Below are positions 54,824 through 64,000 of a DNA stretch of 64,000 bases, in pieces. The position numbers were made by a program, and so were the translations under genes. Origin of the DNA: Pristionchus mayeri (lineage: Eukaryota > Nematoda > Chromadorea > Rhabditida > Neodiplogasteridae); contig BTRK01000005.1 in NCBI GenBank assembly GCA_036245805.1, forward strand, positions 47,665,216-47,729,215. The letters run 5' to 3'. Each line of letters opens with the position of its first letter. Position 1 is the stretch's first letter. Below the pieces are notes generated by a model that made no database searches, was not told the DNA's origin, and saw only the letters and a program-made list of their open reading frames with translations.

Positions 54824-57242
54824 TGAAAACAAATAACACCAAGGCATTGTCGGATGGCTGCCCTAAAAAGTTTACCGATTTGGGCACAGAAATCACAAAT
54901 TTGGAAACATTGGAACCCACAAATGATGAGAATATCCGAACGAAGCACTTATTGACGAGTTGAGGAATACAAAAATTCCGGATGCTGAGATGCGTCTTGA
55001 AACCGCTAGGGTAGCAAACGAACCCTTCGCCAAAGCCCTCGAAGAGAAGAGAACGGCGATGGATAAGGCAGTGGAAGAAGACAAGCAAAATCCTAAAAAT
55101 AACGAGAAACAAAAAGCCATTGGTGAAGCATTAATTGTAATTCGATTGGAGGATGCGAAGATCAAGCACAACAACGACATAAAGGACAAGGAGGACAGCC
55201 TGAAGGAGCTCGAGAAGAACAAGCTCAGATTGGAAGAACGCGTTGGGACACTCAAGCAAATCCATGCTGCAAAGCAGAAATCAGAACCCGCCCAAGGGTT
55301 CGTATATCTTTTCTAATTACATAAAATTGGAAGAACACCTTTCTCGTAGGTTTAATTATGGATATCATGACTAAGATCAAATGAAATTTAGCAAGATTTC
55401 ATAACAAAAAACAAAATTTGAAAAAGAAGAAAATTAACATACTATGACATGCACAATAATGGCGGATCTTCAGATCTGTGCTACCGCTAGTGCTGGGCAT
55501 CGTTGGCGGGCTGCTTGTCCTTGTTGCGGCTGCAGTGGACCTCTTCTTCTTCGTCATTCGGCCCAGGCGACGGCGCCAGCATCCCGAGCCAACCACTGCG
55601 CAGGGTGAGCTAAGGCATCGAAAAAAGATGCCATGCTAACTGCTCGCAGAACATGAACATATGTCCAGAAAAATATTTTATTCGTATTCATATACAGTAT
55701 CGCCGGAAAGTATTGGCCAGCTTTTTTCTTTTCGTCATAGTTTTTGAACCACTTGATGCATTGAGCTAAAAATTAAACTAGGAATAGCAAATTTAATGGG
55801 GAACAATTATGTTATTGCGAACTTATGCAAATGTCTCGTTCTTGCGCAGTGATGACGCAATCACACACCACTTTTTGGAAAAATTCTATTTCTTGTAAGA
55901 AAATTTTCCTACAGGTCAAATTTCTTGGGTATTGAGACATGTCCTAGGTATTGAAAATAATTTTCAAGTAGCTGCGATCCCGGACAACGTTGCTGCAGCT
56001 GCTGCAAGTTTGAAACTGAAAACGCATAACTCACCTTCTAGGGAAGCTAGAGACTCGTCCAAAGCAGGCAAATGATAGCCATAATGACCCAAGATGATCC
56101 TGAAAGTTTGGTATTGATCGGTTTTCGTTTGCCCTCAGGGCACGAAAAAGTCACTTTTTCGAATAGCCGTACTTTTTTTACCATTTCAAGAGATCATGAG
56201 CATCAAATCTGACTCCTGGACAGGAAGTCAAAAAAACATCAAATACTCGATTCCCAACTTTCCGTAGACTTGGGTTCGCTTTCCGGTCCGTGGCGAGCCA
56301 TTTACAGACGCGCGCTCCTCTCGAGCCCACTTCATTTCCATACACGGCGAGAGAGTGATGAGAGAGCGGCGCGAAGAGAAATCGTGCGTTTCGAGAGTGG
56401 CGCGCGTCCGTAGATCGTTGGCTATGTCCCGGAAAGTAGTGCCAGCTCAACCAAAGGTTGGGAATCGATTACTTGATGGTTTTTGCGACTCCCTGTCCAG
56501 GAGCCGGATTGTTTGCTAATGATCTCTTGAAATGGTAAGCGCCCAAAGTACGGTCATTCGAAAAAGTGACTTTTTCGTGCCCTGAGGGAAACGTAAACCG
56601 ATCAATACCAAACTTTCAGGATCATCTAGGGTCATTATGGCTATCATTTGTTTGCTTTGGACGAGTCTCTATCTTCCCTAGAAGGTGAGTTATGCGTTTT
56701 CAGTTTCAAAATTGCAGCAACGTTGTCCGGGGTCACATTAACTTGAAAATTGTTTTCTGGGTAGTCCTACGATATGTCTCAATACCCAAGAAATTTAAGC
56801 TGTAGGAAAATTGTCTTAAAAGAACTAGAATTTTTCGAAAAAAGTGGTGTGTGATTGCGTCATCACTACGCAAGAACGAGACATTTGCATAAGTTCGCAA
56901 TAACATCAGATTGTTCTCCATTAGATTTGCTATAGGTTCAAAAACTATGACGAAGAGAAAAAGCTGGCCAATACTTTCCGGCGATACTGTATATGAATCA
57001 TACTATCATACTATCATACTATCATACTATCATATGTAGTATCATACTATGCCTCTTGGATTTCACTCACGAAGCAGTAAAACAACAAAGGAATTGTAGT
57101 CCCATCCGAGGCGCAAGGGGTCGCCGTGAAAGCGGAAGAAGCAAAGCAGCCTCAGTCGGAAGTCGTGCCGGCAGCACCGGCAGCAGCAGCTGAGCCAGTC
57201 GTGCAGCCACCGCCGCAGAGTCCGCCTGTGCCTAGTGTATAG
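54823..57242 (+). CDS. Membrane-anchored coiled-coil protein, 5' end truncated by satellite and frameshifted
   Basis: Exons: about 54823-55297, 55474-55604 and 57100-57242, with phase-compatible junctions. The first exon reads an ATG-initiated stretch (KALSDGCPKKF...), then shifts frame around 54930 into a long charged helix (NEALIDELRN, RLETARVANEPFAKALEEKR, LKELEKNKLRLEERV). The second encodes one transmembrane segment, LVLGIVGGLLVLVAAAVDLF, followed by RPRRRR. The third is an Ala/Pro/Glu-rich tail ending PPVPSV before TAG. It may be a type I or tail-oriented membrane protein; no family is recognised. The ATG falls exactly at the satellite junction, so the true 5' part is lost or replaced. 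With the frameshift this suggests a pseudogene, or a sequence error. The 1.5-kb intron holds a foldback transposon. Confidence 0.6.
55688..56996. mobile_element. Tc1-like foldback element (non-autonomous)
   Basis: The termini ATACAGTATCGCCGGAAAGT and the exact complement begin long inverted arms (about 55690-56300 and 56400-56996) around a short GAGAG-rich centre. TA flanks the ends, as in Tc1/mariner elements. No transposase is present. A CCCTCAGGGCA motif in the arms is shared with the element at 50847. Confidence 0.75.
56998..57050. repeat. ATACTATC microsatellite
   Basis: Five or more copies of ATCATACT lie directly at the right end of the foldback element. Confidence 0.8.
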
Positions 57243-59369
57243 GCCGAAGCCTAGTGTTAAAATGACTATATTGATAAACTTGCCTCTGAAAGCCATATGT
57301 CGATAATAATTATGATAAATTTCGCGGGTACATTTGCCAACATGTGCTCCTTGTTAAATCATAGAAAGCGATAAAGCGTGCGAAATGGGGAGAAATAGTG
57401 TTAGTTTTACAAGGGAACCGCAAAAGTATAACTCGTTCCCGGTGAAATCTGACTTCAACGTTTTACTGGCTCAGCAGGATGATACCAGAGCACTCTTAAG
57501 AGACCTTCCACGAGAGAACGTACCTTCACTACGGACGGCATTTACGCAACCCCTCTCAACTTTTCGCTGGTGAAGTTCTCGTACCGAGTGCTGATATTTG
57601 GCCCAGTTTGAGCGCTCCTGGTGCGCTTTCCGAAAAATACCAGACCAACCCCAAAAAAAGTCGAAATTTTCTTTATAGAAAAGAATATGTTCTTTAGCGA
57701 TTTTTAGACGTATTTTGCTATGAAAATTCGAAAAAAAGAGGTTTTGAAAGCGATCTGACCACGATAAAGGGTCGAAAATTGAAATTTTGATAATTTTCTG
57801 GACGCCTTGAAAAAAATTTCTTCGTATGTCAAAAAGATATTGTCATTTTCGAAATCTACGTGAAAAAGTACGTCTAGGGTTTTAATTTGAGATTTCAAAA
57901 CCGAATCGCTCTGCTACTCTATGCCATAGAATAAAGGGAATCATGAGATCCCTCGCCAGGAAACTGTGACAGATACCGTTATTTTATGTTGAATGGTCCA
58001 CTTTGAGAGCTGATTTTGTATAAACAGTGTCCATACACCAAATTTAGATCATAAAGTAGAGGTATGGATGACTAGTTCTCAAAATCATATGCTCGGATAC
58101 TTCGAATTCGGACTTCTGCATTTTTGACAGATTTTACAGGTTTTATCGGAAAAATATCACTTCAAAATGTATCAAAATGTCGTCACAATTTATTATTGTG
58201 TCTATGCTGATTATAATTCATGGATGTTGATGTGGACTGAAGGTACACGACACCGAAAATTCGAGAAAACCGGAATTTTATCAGCATTTTGCAGTTTTTA
58301 ATAATACCCAAATGCATAATTATCAGTCTAATTACATTTTAATCAGCTTATGATAAGACATATTAATGCATTTAATGATTTTGGAGAGTCACGGAGGTAG
58401 GTTTCATTTTTTTTGAAAACTCATGTTTCCCATGGTCATTGATGATGTTTTCGAGAACATTTTTTTTCTCAGATTCAACCATATATTTTAGAAATTGTAT
58501 TATTTGTTGTACTAATTAAACTGCACTAACATTTTGCGACAAAGAGGCTATAACAATCGTGCTATTGAACAACAAATAAAATAGATAAGATTCCGGTTTT
58601 CTCGAATTTTCGGTGTCATGCACCTTCAGTTCACAACAATATCCATGAATTATAATCAGGATAGACACAATAATAAATTGTAACGACATTTTGATACATT
58701 TTAAAGTTATATTTTTCCGATAAAACCTGTAAAATCTGTAAAAAACGCAGAAGTCCGAATTCGAAGTGGCCAAGCATACGATTTTGAGAACTAGTCATCC
58801 ATACCTCTACTTTATGATCTAACTTTGGTGTATGGACACTGTTTATACAAAATCAGCTCTCAAAGTGGGCCATTCAACATAAAATAACGGTATCTGTCAC
58901 GGTTTCCTGGCGAGGGATCTCATGATTCCCTTTATTCTATGGCATAGAGTAGCAGAGCGATTCGGTTTTGAAATCTCAAATTAAAACCCTAGACGTACTT
59001 TTTCACGTAGATTTCGAAAATGACAATATCTTTTTGACATACGAAGAAATTTTTTTCAAGGCGTACAGAAAATTATCAAAATTTCAATTTTCGACCTTTT
59101 ATCGTGGTCAGATCGCTTTCAAGACCTCTTTTTTCGAATTTTCATAGCAAAATACGCTTAGAAATTGCTAAAGAACATAATTTTTTCTATAATGAAAATT
59201 TCGACTTTTTTTGGGGTTGGTCTGGTATTTTTCGGAAAGCGCATCAGAAGCGCTCAAACTGGGCCAAATATCAGCACTCGGTATGAGAACATCACCAGCG
59301 AAAAGTTGAGAGGAGTTGCGAAAATGCCTTCCGTAGTGAAGCTACGTTCTCTCATGGAGGGTCTCTTAA

Positions 59370-59839
59370 AACGTTGTCATAATTGCTTCCTAAGATCCTA
59401 AACTGGCCTTATTGTTCACCACGTAGAATCCAATCACACGGTTTCCAGAATAGTCAATCATATCGAGTATAAAACGACACTATGTCCCGTGGCGCAGTAG
59501 GTTGCGCGATAGCTATTAATTTTGCAACTCGAGGGTTCGAACTTTGCATGTTACAAGAGCTTGTTGCTAACTTTAGCTTTTTCTGCTGACAAGTTCGTTA
59601 TCCTTCTTGCGTGTTTCTTTAGTGCCAAAATTATCAATCATTCATTTAGGGAGATATTTATCATTGGTTTTTTTAAAAGTTGATGACTTGTAAAATGACA
59701 CGCTATCGCGCAACCTACTGCGCTACGAGACACATTTTCCACTCGATATCGTTGACTATTCTGGGAGCCATGTGATCGGATTTTACATGGTGAACACTAT
59801 GGCCAGTTTATGGTATTAGGAAGCAGTTGTTGCAACATT
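59370..59839. mobile_element. TTAA-flanked (piggyBac-type) non-autonomous element with tRNA-like core
   Basis: The 470-bp insert lies between TTAA at 59366-59369 and 59840-59843. Its ends are inverted repeats (AACGTTGTCATAATTGCTTCC with the diverged complement), and the arms extend for well over 100 bp to include GCAGTAGGTTGCGCGATAGC in both. The left arm of the surrounding palindrome keeps the uninterrupted site (CACTCTTAAGAGACC, 57491-57505), which proves the insertion. Confidence 0.75.
59490..59544 (+). promoter_or_regulatory. Pol III A-box/B-box pair, tRNA-like
   Basis: TGGCGCAGTAGG (59490-59501) matches the A-box consensus and closes a perfect D-arm-like stem with GCGC. GGGTTCGAAC (59533-59542) resembles a B box at tRNA-like spacing. 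No proper anticodon stem is seen, so it is a tRNA-derived segment rather than a tRNA. Confidence 0.5.
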
Positions 59840-59920
59840 TTAAGAGTGCTCTGGTATCATCCTGAGGAGCCAGTGAAAACGTTGAAGTCAAATTTCACCA
59901 TACTTTTGCGGTTCCCTTGT

Positions 59921-60990
59921 AATTCAATTATCGCAAACAAGGGGAGGTCCCTCTCTCCTCCATTCATTTCCACTCCGATCGTTTATGGGATGCGGTTCTT
60001 CCTCTTGATTTCGCTGTCCCTCCTTCTCATTTTGGTACGCCTTTCCCCTCTTTTTGTGTTTCTTGCCTATGCCGTATCACTGTAATGATACCGTATCATT
60101 ATTTGATTTTTGAACTTTTGAATCTGTATAATAAATGCTTTATTTTTTATTTTAATTATTTTGCTTTAATTTTGGATTGATAATTAGAGGAGGAGTGTGC
60201 TTCCATTTTTAATAATGTCTTATAAATTTTTAAAAATATTTTTGGGCGCTTAAAATATGCATTTTTCGTAGGTGTAGCAAAAGTCACGTCAGCCTCTCAC
60301 GAACAACATACAATTGCACGTAGTCTTGCAAATTCAATTATTGAAAACAAGGGGAGGTCCCTCTCTCCTCCATTCATTTCCACTCCGATCGTTCATGGGA
60401 TGCGGTTCTTCCTCTTGATTTCGCTGTCCCTCCTTCTCATTTTGGTACGCTTTCTCCCTCTTTTTGTGTTACTTGCCTATGTCGTATCACTCTAATGATA
60501 CCGTAACCTTATTTGATTTTTGATCTTTGCATCTGGATATTAAATGCTTTATTTGTTTTCATTTTAATTATTTTGCTTTAAATGTGGATTAATAATTACA
60601 GGAGGAGTGTTCTTCCATGTTTAAAAATGTCTTAGAAATTTTTAAAAATATTTTTGAGCGCATAAAAATATATGTTTCACCGGAGTAGCAAAAGTCACGT
60701 CAGCCTCTCATGAACAACATGCAATTGCACGTAGTCTTGCAAATTCAATTATCGCAAACAAGAGGAGGTCCCTCTCTCCTCCATTCATTTCCACTACGAT
60801 CGTTCATGGGATGCGGTTCTTCCTCTTGATTTCGCTGTTCCTCCTTTTCGTTTTGGTACGCCTTTCCCCTCATATTGACTCACTTGCCTCTGCCTTATCA
60901 CACTAATGATATCTTAACCTTATTTGATCTTTGAACCTTTGCATCTGGATAATAAATGCTTTTTTTTATTTTAATTATTTTTGCTTTAAA
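59921..60990 (+). repeat. Third satellite block, about 2.6 monomers in direct orientation
   Basis: Anchors lie near 59926, 60338 and 60748. All three units keep the ATG, the hydrophobic frame (for example MRFFLLISLSLLLIL) and a GTACGC donor, like the inverted block. The block ends at about 60990 without any downstream gene exon. Confidence 0.95.
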
Positions 60991-61446
60991 GGGATCCGGA
61001 CATCAAAAATCAAGTGTGCCTTAAATTGCGTCTCATCCACCCCTTAGTTAAATGCAATAAACTAAAAAAATTAAAAAAATTATTTAAGCAATAAAAATAA
61101 ATAATTAAATATATAGTGTATTACTGTGGTAGCGTGTAAATTCGACGTTTCAAAAAATTCAAAAAATATATATTAAAATTACTGTATTGGAAGCATCTTG
61201 ATTATCGGTTTTCAGATCGGCTGGCCGGCCGTCTTCTTCGGCAGTTTCTTTGCTTTCTTTTACTTTTTTCAGTTATTTATGTTGTAGTTCACTGTTTTGT
61301 GGCCTGAATTGTATTAGAAAAGAGGTCGGTCATGTATAATGCGGTTAGTGAAGTAATCTGCCCCTACTGAATAGCGAGCGAGCGTTTTCTGATCGCTTCA
61401 TATTCATTCTAATTGCACGATTCTTGCTCACATTTGCTATCAGTGC
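60991..61446. other. Upstream region of the THAP-type gene
   Basis: AT-rich non-repetitive sequence. TTTGCTATCAG at 61433-61443 is an acceptor-like site three bases before the ATG and could be a trans-splice site. Confidence 0.4.
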
Positions 61447-63804
61447 ATGGCTACGGTTAACTGCTCCGCCTGCCCTCGTCGTTCCCACCAATGCCGCAAG
61501 ATTCCCGACATTGCTGGGATGGGAAGGGAATGGCTGCTCCGCCTGAACCTCATCGACGATGAGTTCGAGCTGCTGCAAGAGAAGGTTGCTAGGATTCAAG
61601 GAGAGGGGAGGCGAGCGTGGCTCTGCCCGAACCACTTCAAAGGAAGAAACCACCTGGACCGCGAAGACCCTGAAGACGTGAGTCATAATGTATTTCACCT
61701 ATTGGACATACTGTCACCGTTATCAGGGCCTCTCAGTTGTATAATCCAATGCTGAATCGATAAAAAGCTCTTTCTTGTTTTGTAATTGATCATCGAATTT
61801 GCCGTTTGCTTCACTACGCGTTTTTTTAGCATCGTCAGAAGGGAGAAGAGCCTCCGAGGCTCAATGAGGAGAGCGATGTACAGGTACAGGGCACAATTAT
61901 TTACTTCCGAAAGACATTCGAATACTCTTATGCCCTGGGGAGGCCGAATAATATACAATCCCTGAGGAAGCAATAAAACACACATACATGTACAAGACTA
62001 TGTGACATTCCAGCCCGGAGTCTTTCAGCCAGAGCCAGCTCCTACCGTAGAGGCCATGGTCGATGCCATGTCTGACCTACTTTTCCCATCGCCTCAACGC
62101 ACCCAGTCTGGAGTATCTGGAGCATCTGGAGTACGTGCAACAATACCATTTGAAATATTTATTCAATTATGAAAGCTAGAAATGTGAACGAATAGAGAAA
62201 GATCAAACAACAGAACAGTGAAACGTTGATCATTGATTAGATTTCAAACAAATATTACCCCTTTTCACGAACTGACACGTGCCCTGATCACTAGTAGACG
62301 CACTAGAGTGTACAAAAGTGAGAGAGCGCCACCTGGCAGATTCTTGACTAGTGGTTGTTTTGTTCACGAATTGGCTCCCTTCATTACTTGTGCTCTCTAA
62401 CAGTAATAGTCGGTGAGAGAAAACGCAAACGAACTGAAGAGAGCATGCGAAGTCATTTCCCCCGTGGCACGAAAATTGAATTTCTGCCGAACTAGGCCAC
62501 GCTCTATCACATTGTAATATGGTGGAATAGTACATGAAACCAGAACACAAAACAACAATTTTAGAACGGTAAAACTTATAATTCCCTATTACAATATAGC
62601 GAGTATTATTTACATCATTTCAGTCCTACATCCGATCTCAAGAAACGACCAACACCGAAGTGACCTCTGAGACGGGTGTTCAATGTGGTCCCACTACCCC
62701 ACCCAGTCACGACTACTTCCTAGTGAAGAAAGAATGCCTTCTTTCCCTCTTCACTCGTTGCCACCAGTGTGGGAAGAAGGAGATCGAGGAGGGCACATTC
62801 AAGTGCCGCACCGTAGGCTCGGCACTGGTCCTGCAATGGGAGTGTTTAATGTGCGAGAGAGAAGTCGATTGGCATTCTCAGCCTATGGTCGAAAGATACT
62901 TCGAGGGAAACCTCAAGTTGACTTCGGCCGTCCACACTACTTCTGTATCCCGCCCGGTTAGTCCATATAACTATGTTGAAAAAACAGAACAACCTAGTCC
63001 CAATGGCCGTAAAGTACAGTAGCCCGGAAACTGAATTCAGAGATTCCTGGACATGGGCAAGCTAATCGGTCTCGCACTTCCCTCTGAGCGGACAATGCGA
63101 CGACAGCTCAAACGGATTGTGGTTCCCGCTGTGGATAAGGTCTTCATCAGACACATGAAACAAGCTGAGGCCACCGTGCGAACGTCCAAACATAGTTAGT
63201 GAATACTCCTTGCATTACTGCTGTTATGCCCTCCCTACATCCCTTCGACAGCCCTCCCCCCCCCCTCTCACCTGATCTCCTTCTTCTTCATCTCCCCGGC
63301 GAGGCAGCCTTCGCTGCCCACCCTCAATTGTTTCAATGGGGGGATCTACCCACTACCCCTGATTTCCCCCACCTTTGGTGGTGATCCACCATACTTCTCG
63401 CGTTCGAAAGTAGCCGAGCTCCAGACCCTGTAAAGCGTAAATGTGTTAGGTATACTGTAGCATCTGAAATGACCGAGGGATACGGTAGGTATAGTAGTGA
63501 TTTACAGTACGACACAATCGCAATCATTTCAAATTTCGAATTTCAGGCAGGCATTGGCATCGCAGTCGATGGGCGGTATTCCCATGTGGGCCGAACGGCA
63601 CCCAATTGCACCGTTCCCTTCGTGGACATCGAGAGTAATCTCATCGTCCACGTCAAGAATATGCATAAGGATATGCCGGGGATAGGTAGTGTTAGTTGGA
63701 GTGAGTAATGATTATGTCCTTCTATTCCAGATGGGGTGAGTGGTCGTATGAAGAAGGAGGGAGTGAGGATGGGGCTGAGGGAACTGCAGGCGAAGCAACT
63801 CGTG
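61447..63804 (+). CDS. THAP-type zinc-finger protein of an uncharacterised animal family, 3' end beyond the window
   Basis: Exons: 61447-61677, 61830-61883, 62014-62130, 62624-62956, 63041-63194, 63461-63484, 63551-63685, 63731-63804, all in phase (374 codons so far). Residues 6-64 form a THAP-like finger: C6-x2-C9, W29, then C60-x2-H63-F. A zinc-ribbon-like part follows (C180-x2-C183 and C208-x2-C211), with DWHSQP and FEGNLKLTSA. Next come a helical block (LALPSERTMRRQLKRIVVPAV), AVDGRYSHVGRTAP and RMKKEGVRMGL. From memory, this order (ribbon, W.SQP, GNL, GDGR.DSPG.SAK, ME.EG) belongs to many uncharacterised, transposon-like animal proteins with THAP fingers. A nuclease-like fold around VDGR is inference. 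DNA binding by the THAP finger is likely. Exon 6 and the acceptor of exon 7 (CAGGCAG) are the least certain parts. Confidence 0.78.
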
Positions 63805-63841
63805 GTTAGTCATCAACAAACACTGACCCATAATATACAAA

Positions 63842-63945
63842 CTAGGAATGGTTTTTCAATGAATGGTTTATTTCATTCTCCTCCGATCGGATCGGTGAGA
63901 GATCATTGAGAAGTAAGAGTCATTTGGTGATAAACCATTCCTAAT
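63842..63945. repeat. Short inverted repeat in the last visible intron
   Basis: TAGGAATGGTTT and AAACCATTCCTA enclose about 80 bases. Probably a small MITE. Confidence 0.5.
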
Positions 63946-64000
63946 TGAAACGGGAACCATGCTGGTTTGCTTTAGATCACATCGCTCGTATCTGACAATG

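Larger units (their letters stand above)
57408..59925. mobile_element. Large palindrome (foldback element), arms about 0.9 kb
   Basis: The left arm (57408-58282) from ACAAGGGAACCGCAAAAGTA is the inverse of the right arm (about 58587-59925), which ends GCGGTTCCCTTGT. The spacer is about 300 bases. Identity is high but not perfect. No ORF of note. The right arm is interrupted at TTAA by another element. The right end abuts the third satellite block. Confidence 0.8.

Noticed and set aside
57408..59925. LTR retrotransposon
   Set aside because: The repeated arms are inverted, not direct, and no polymerase or integrase frame is present.

Overview
The window is nuclear DNA of an animal, most probably a rhabditid nematode, perhaps a diplogastrid such as Pristionchus; the genus is only a guess. 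The reasons are two multi-exon chemoreceptor genes that look like nematode serpentine families, many short exons bounded by TTTCAG-type acceptors and GTGAGT/GTAAGT donors, start codons placed directly behind acceptor-like sites (as expected for spliced-leader trans-splicing), a two-domain C-type lectin gene, an RTE retrotransposon and abundant hairpin elements. Apart from the retrotransposon almost no real gene is visible as one long ORF; the models below were assembled by hand from splice sites, reading phase and protein motifs, so individual boundaries may be off.

Layout. (1) 23-2483, minus: a C-type lectin gene with two complete CTLDs, 5' exon not found. (2) 3.9-5.6 kb: an isolated exon and two possible small secreted peptides. 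(3) 6086-11596 and possibly to 12.2 kb, minus: a seven-transmembrane chemoreceptor gene whose 4-kb intron holds a full-length RTE retrotransposon (8253-11154) in the opposite orientation, with an 11-bp target-site duplication. Two SINE-like insertions with 13-14 bp duplications lie just upstream. (4) 13.2-13.7 kb: a possible chemoreceptor fragment. (5) 13.9-20.5 kb: no convincing genes, but hairpin elements, a degenerate repeat field (16.35-18.05 kb) and a TIR element carrying a tRNA-like sequence. (6) 20521-29660, plus: a 29-exon gene for a low-complexity/coiled-coil protein of about 614 residues; its largest intron contains a GC-rich cloverleaf-folding sequence. (7) 31905-34566, minus: a second chemoreceptor gene of about 323 codons, with one intron swollen by three MITEs and one intron lacking a normal AG acceptor. 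(8) 35.88-49.9 kb: a satellite array of about 35 monomers of about 408 bp, followed by related inverted (52.83-54.82 kb) and direct (59.92-60.99 kb) blocks.

The main discovery candidate is the satellite. Each monomer contains what looks like the first exon of a small secreted-protein gene (a 15-residue signal peptide followed by a GT donor). At the inner edges of the two facing arrays the same unit runs into the gene's real intron and downstream exons, intact on the minus strand at 52323-52946 and truncated on the plus strand at 49791-50375. The satellite therefore seems to have grown from, or together with, the promoter plus signal-peptide exon of a gene.

54.8-60 kb: a membrane-anchored coiled-coil gene cut off at its 5' end by the satellite, a Tc1-like foldback in its intron, then a 2.5-kb palindrome interrupted by a TTAA-flanked element. 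61447 to the end, plus: a THAP-type zinc-finger gene of an uncharacterised animal family, continuing beyond the window.
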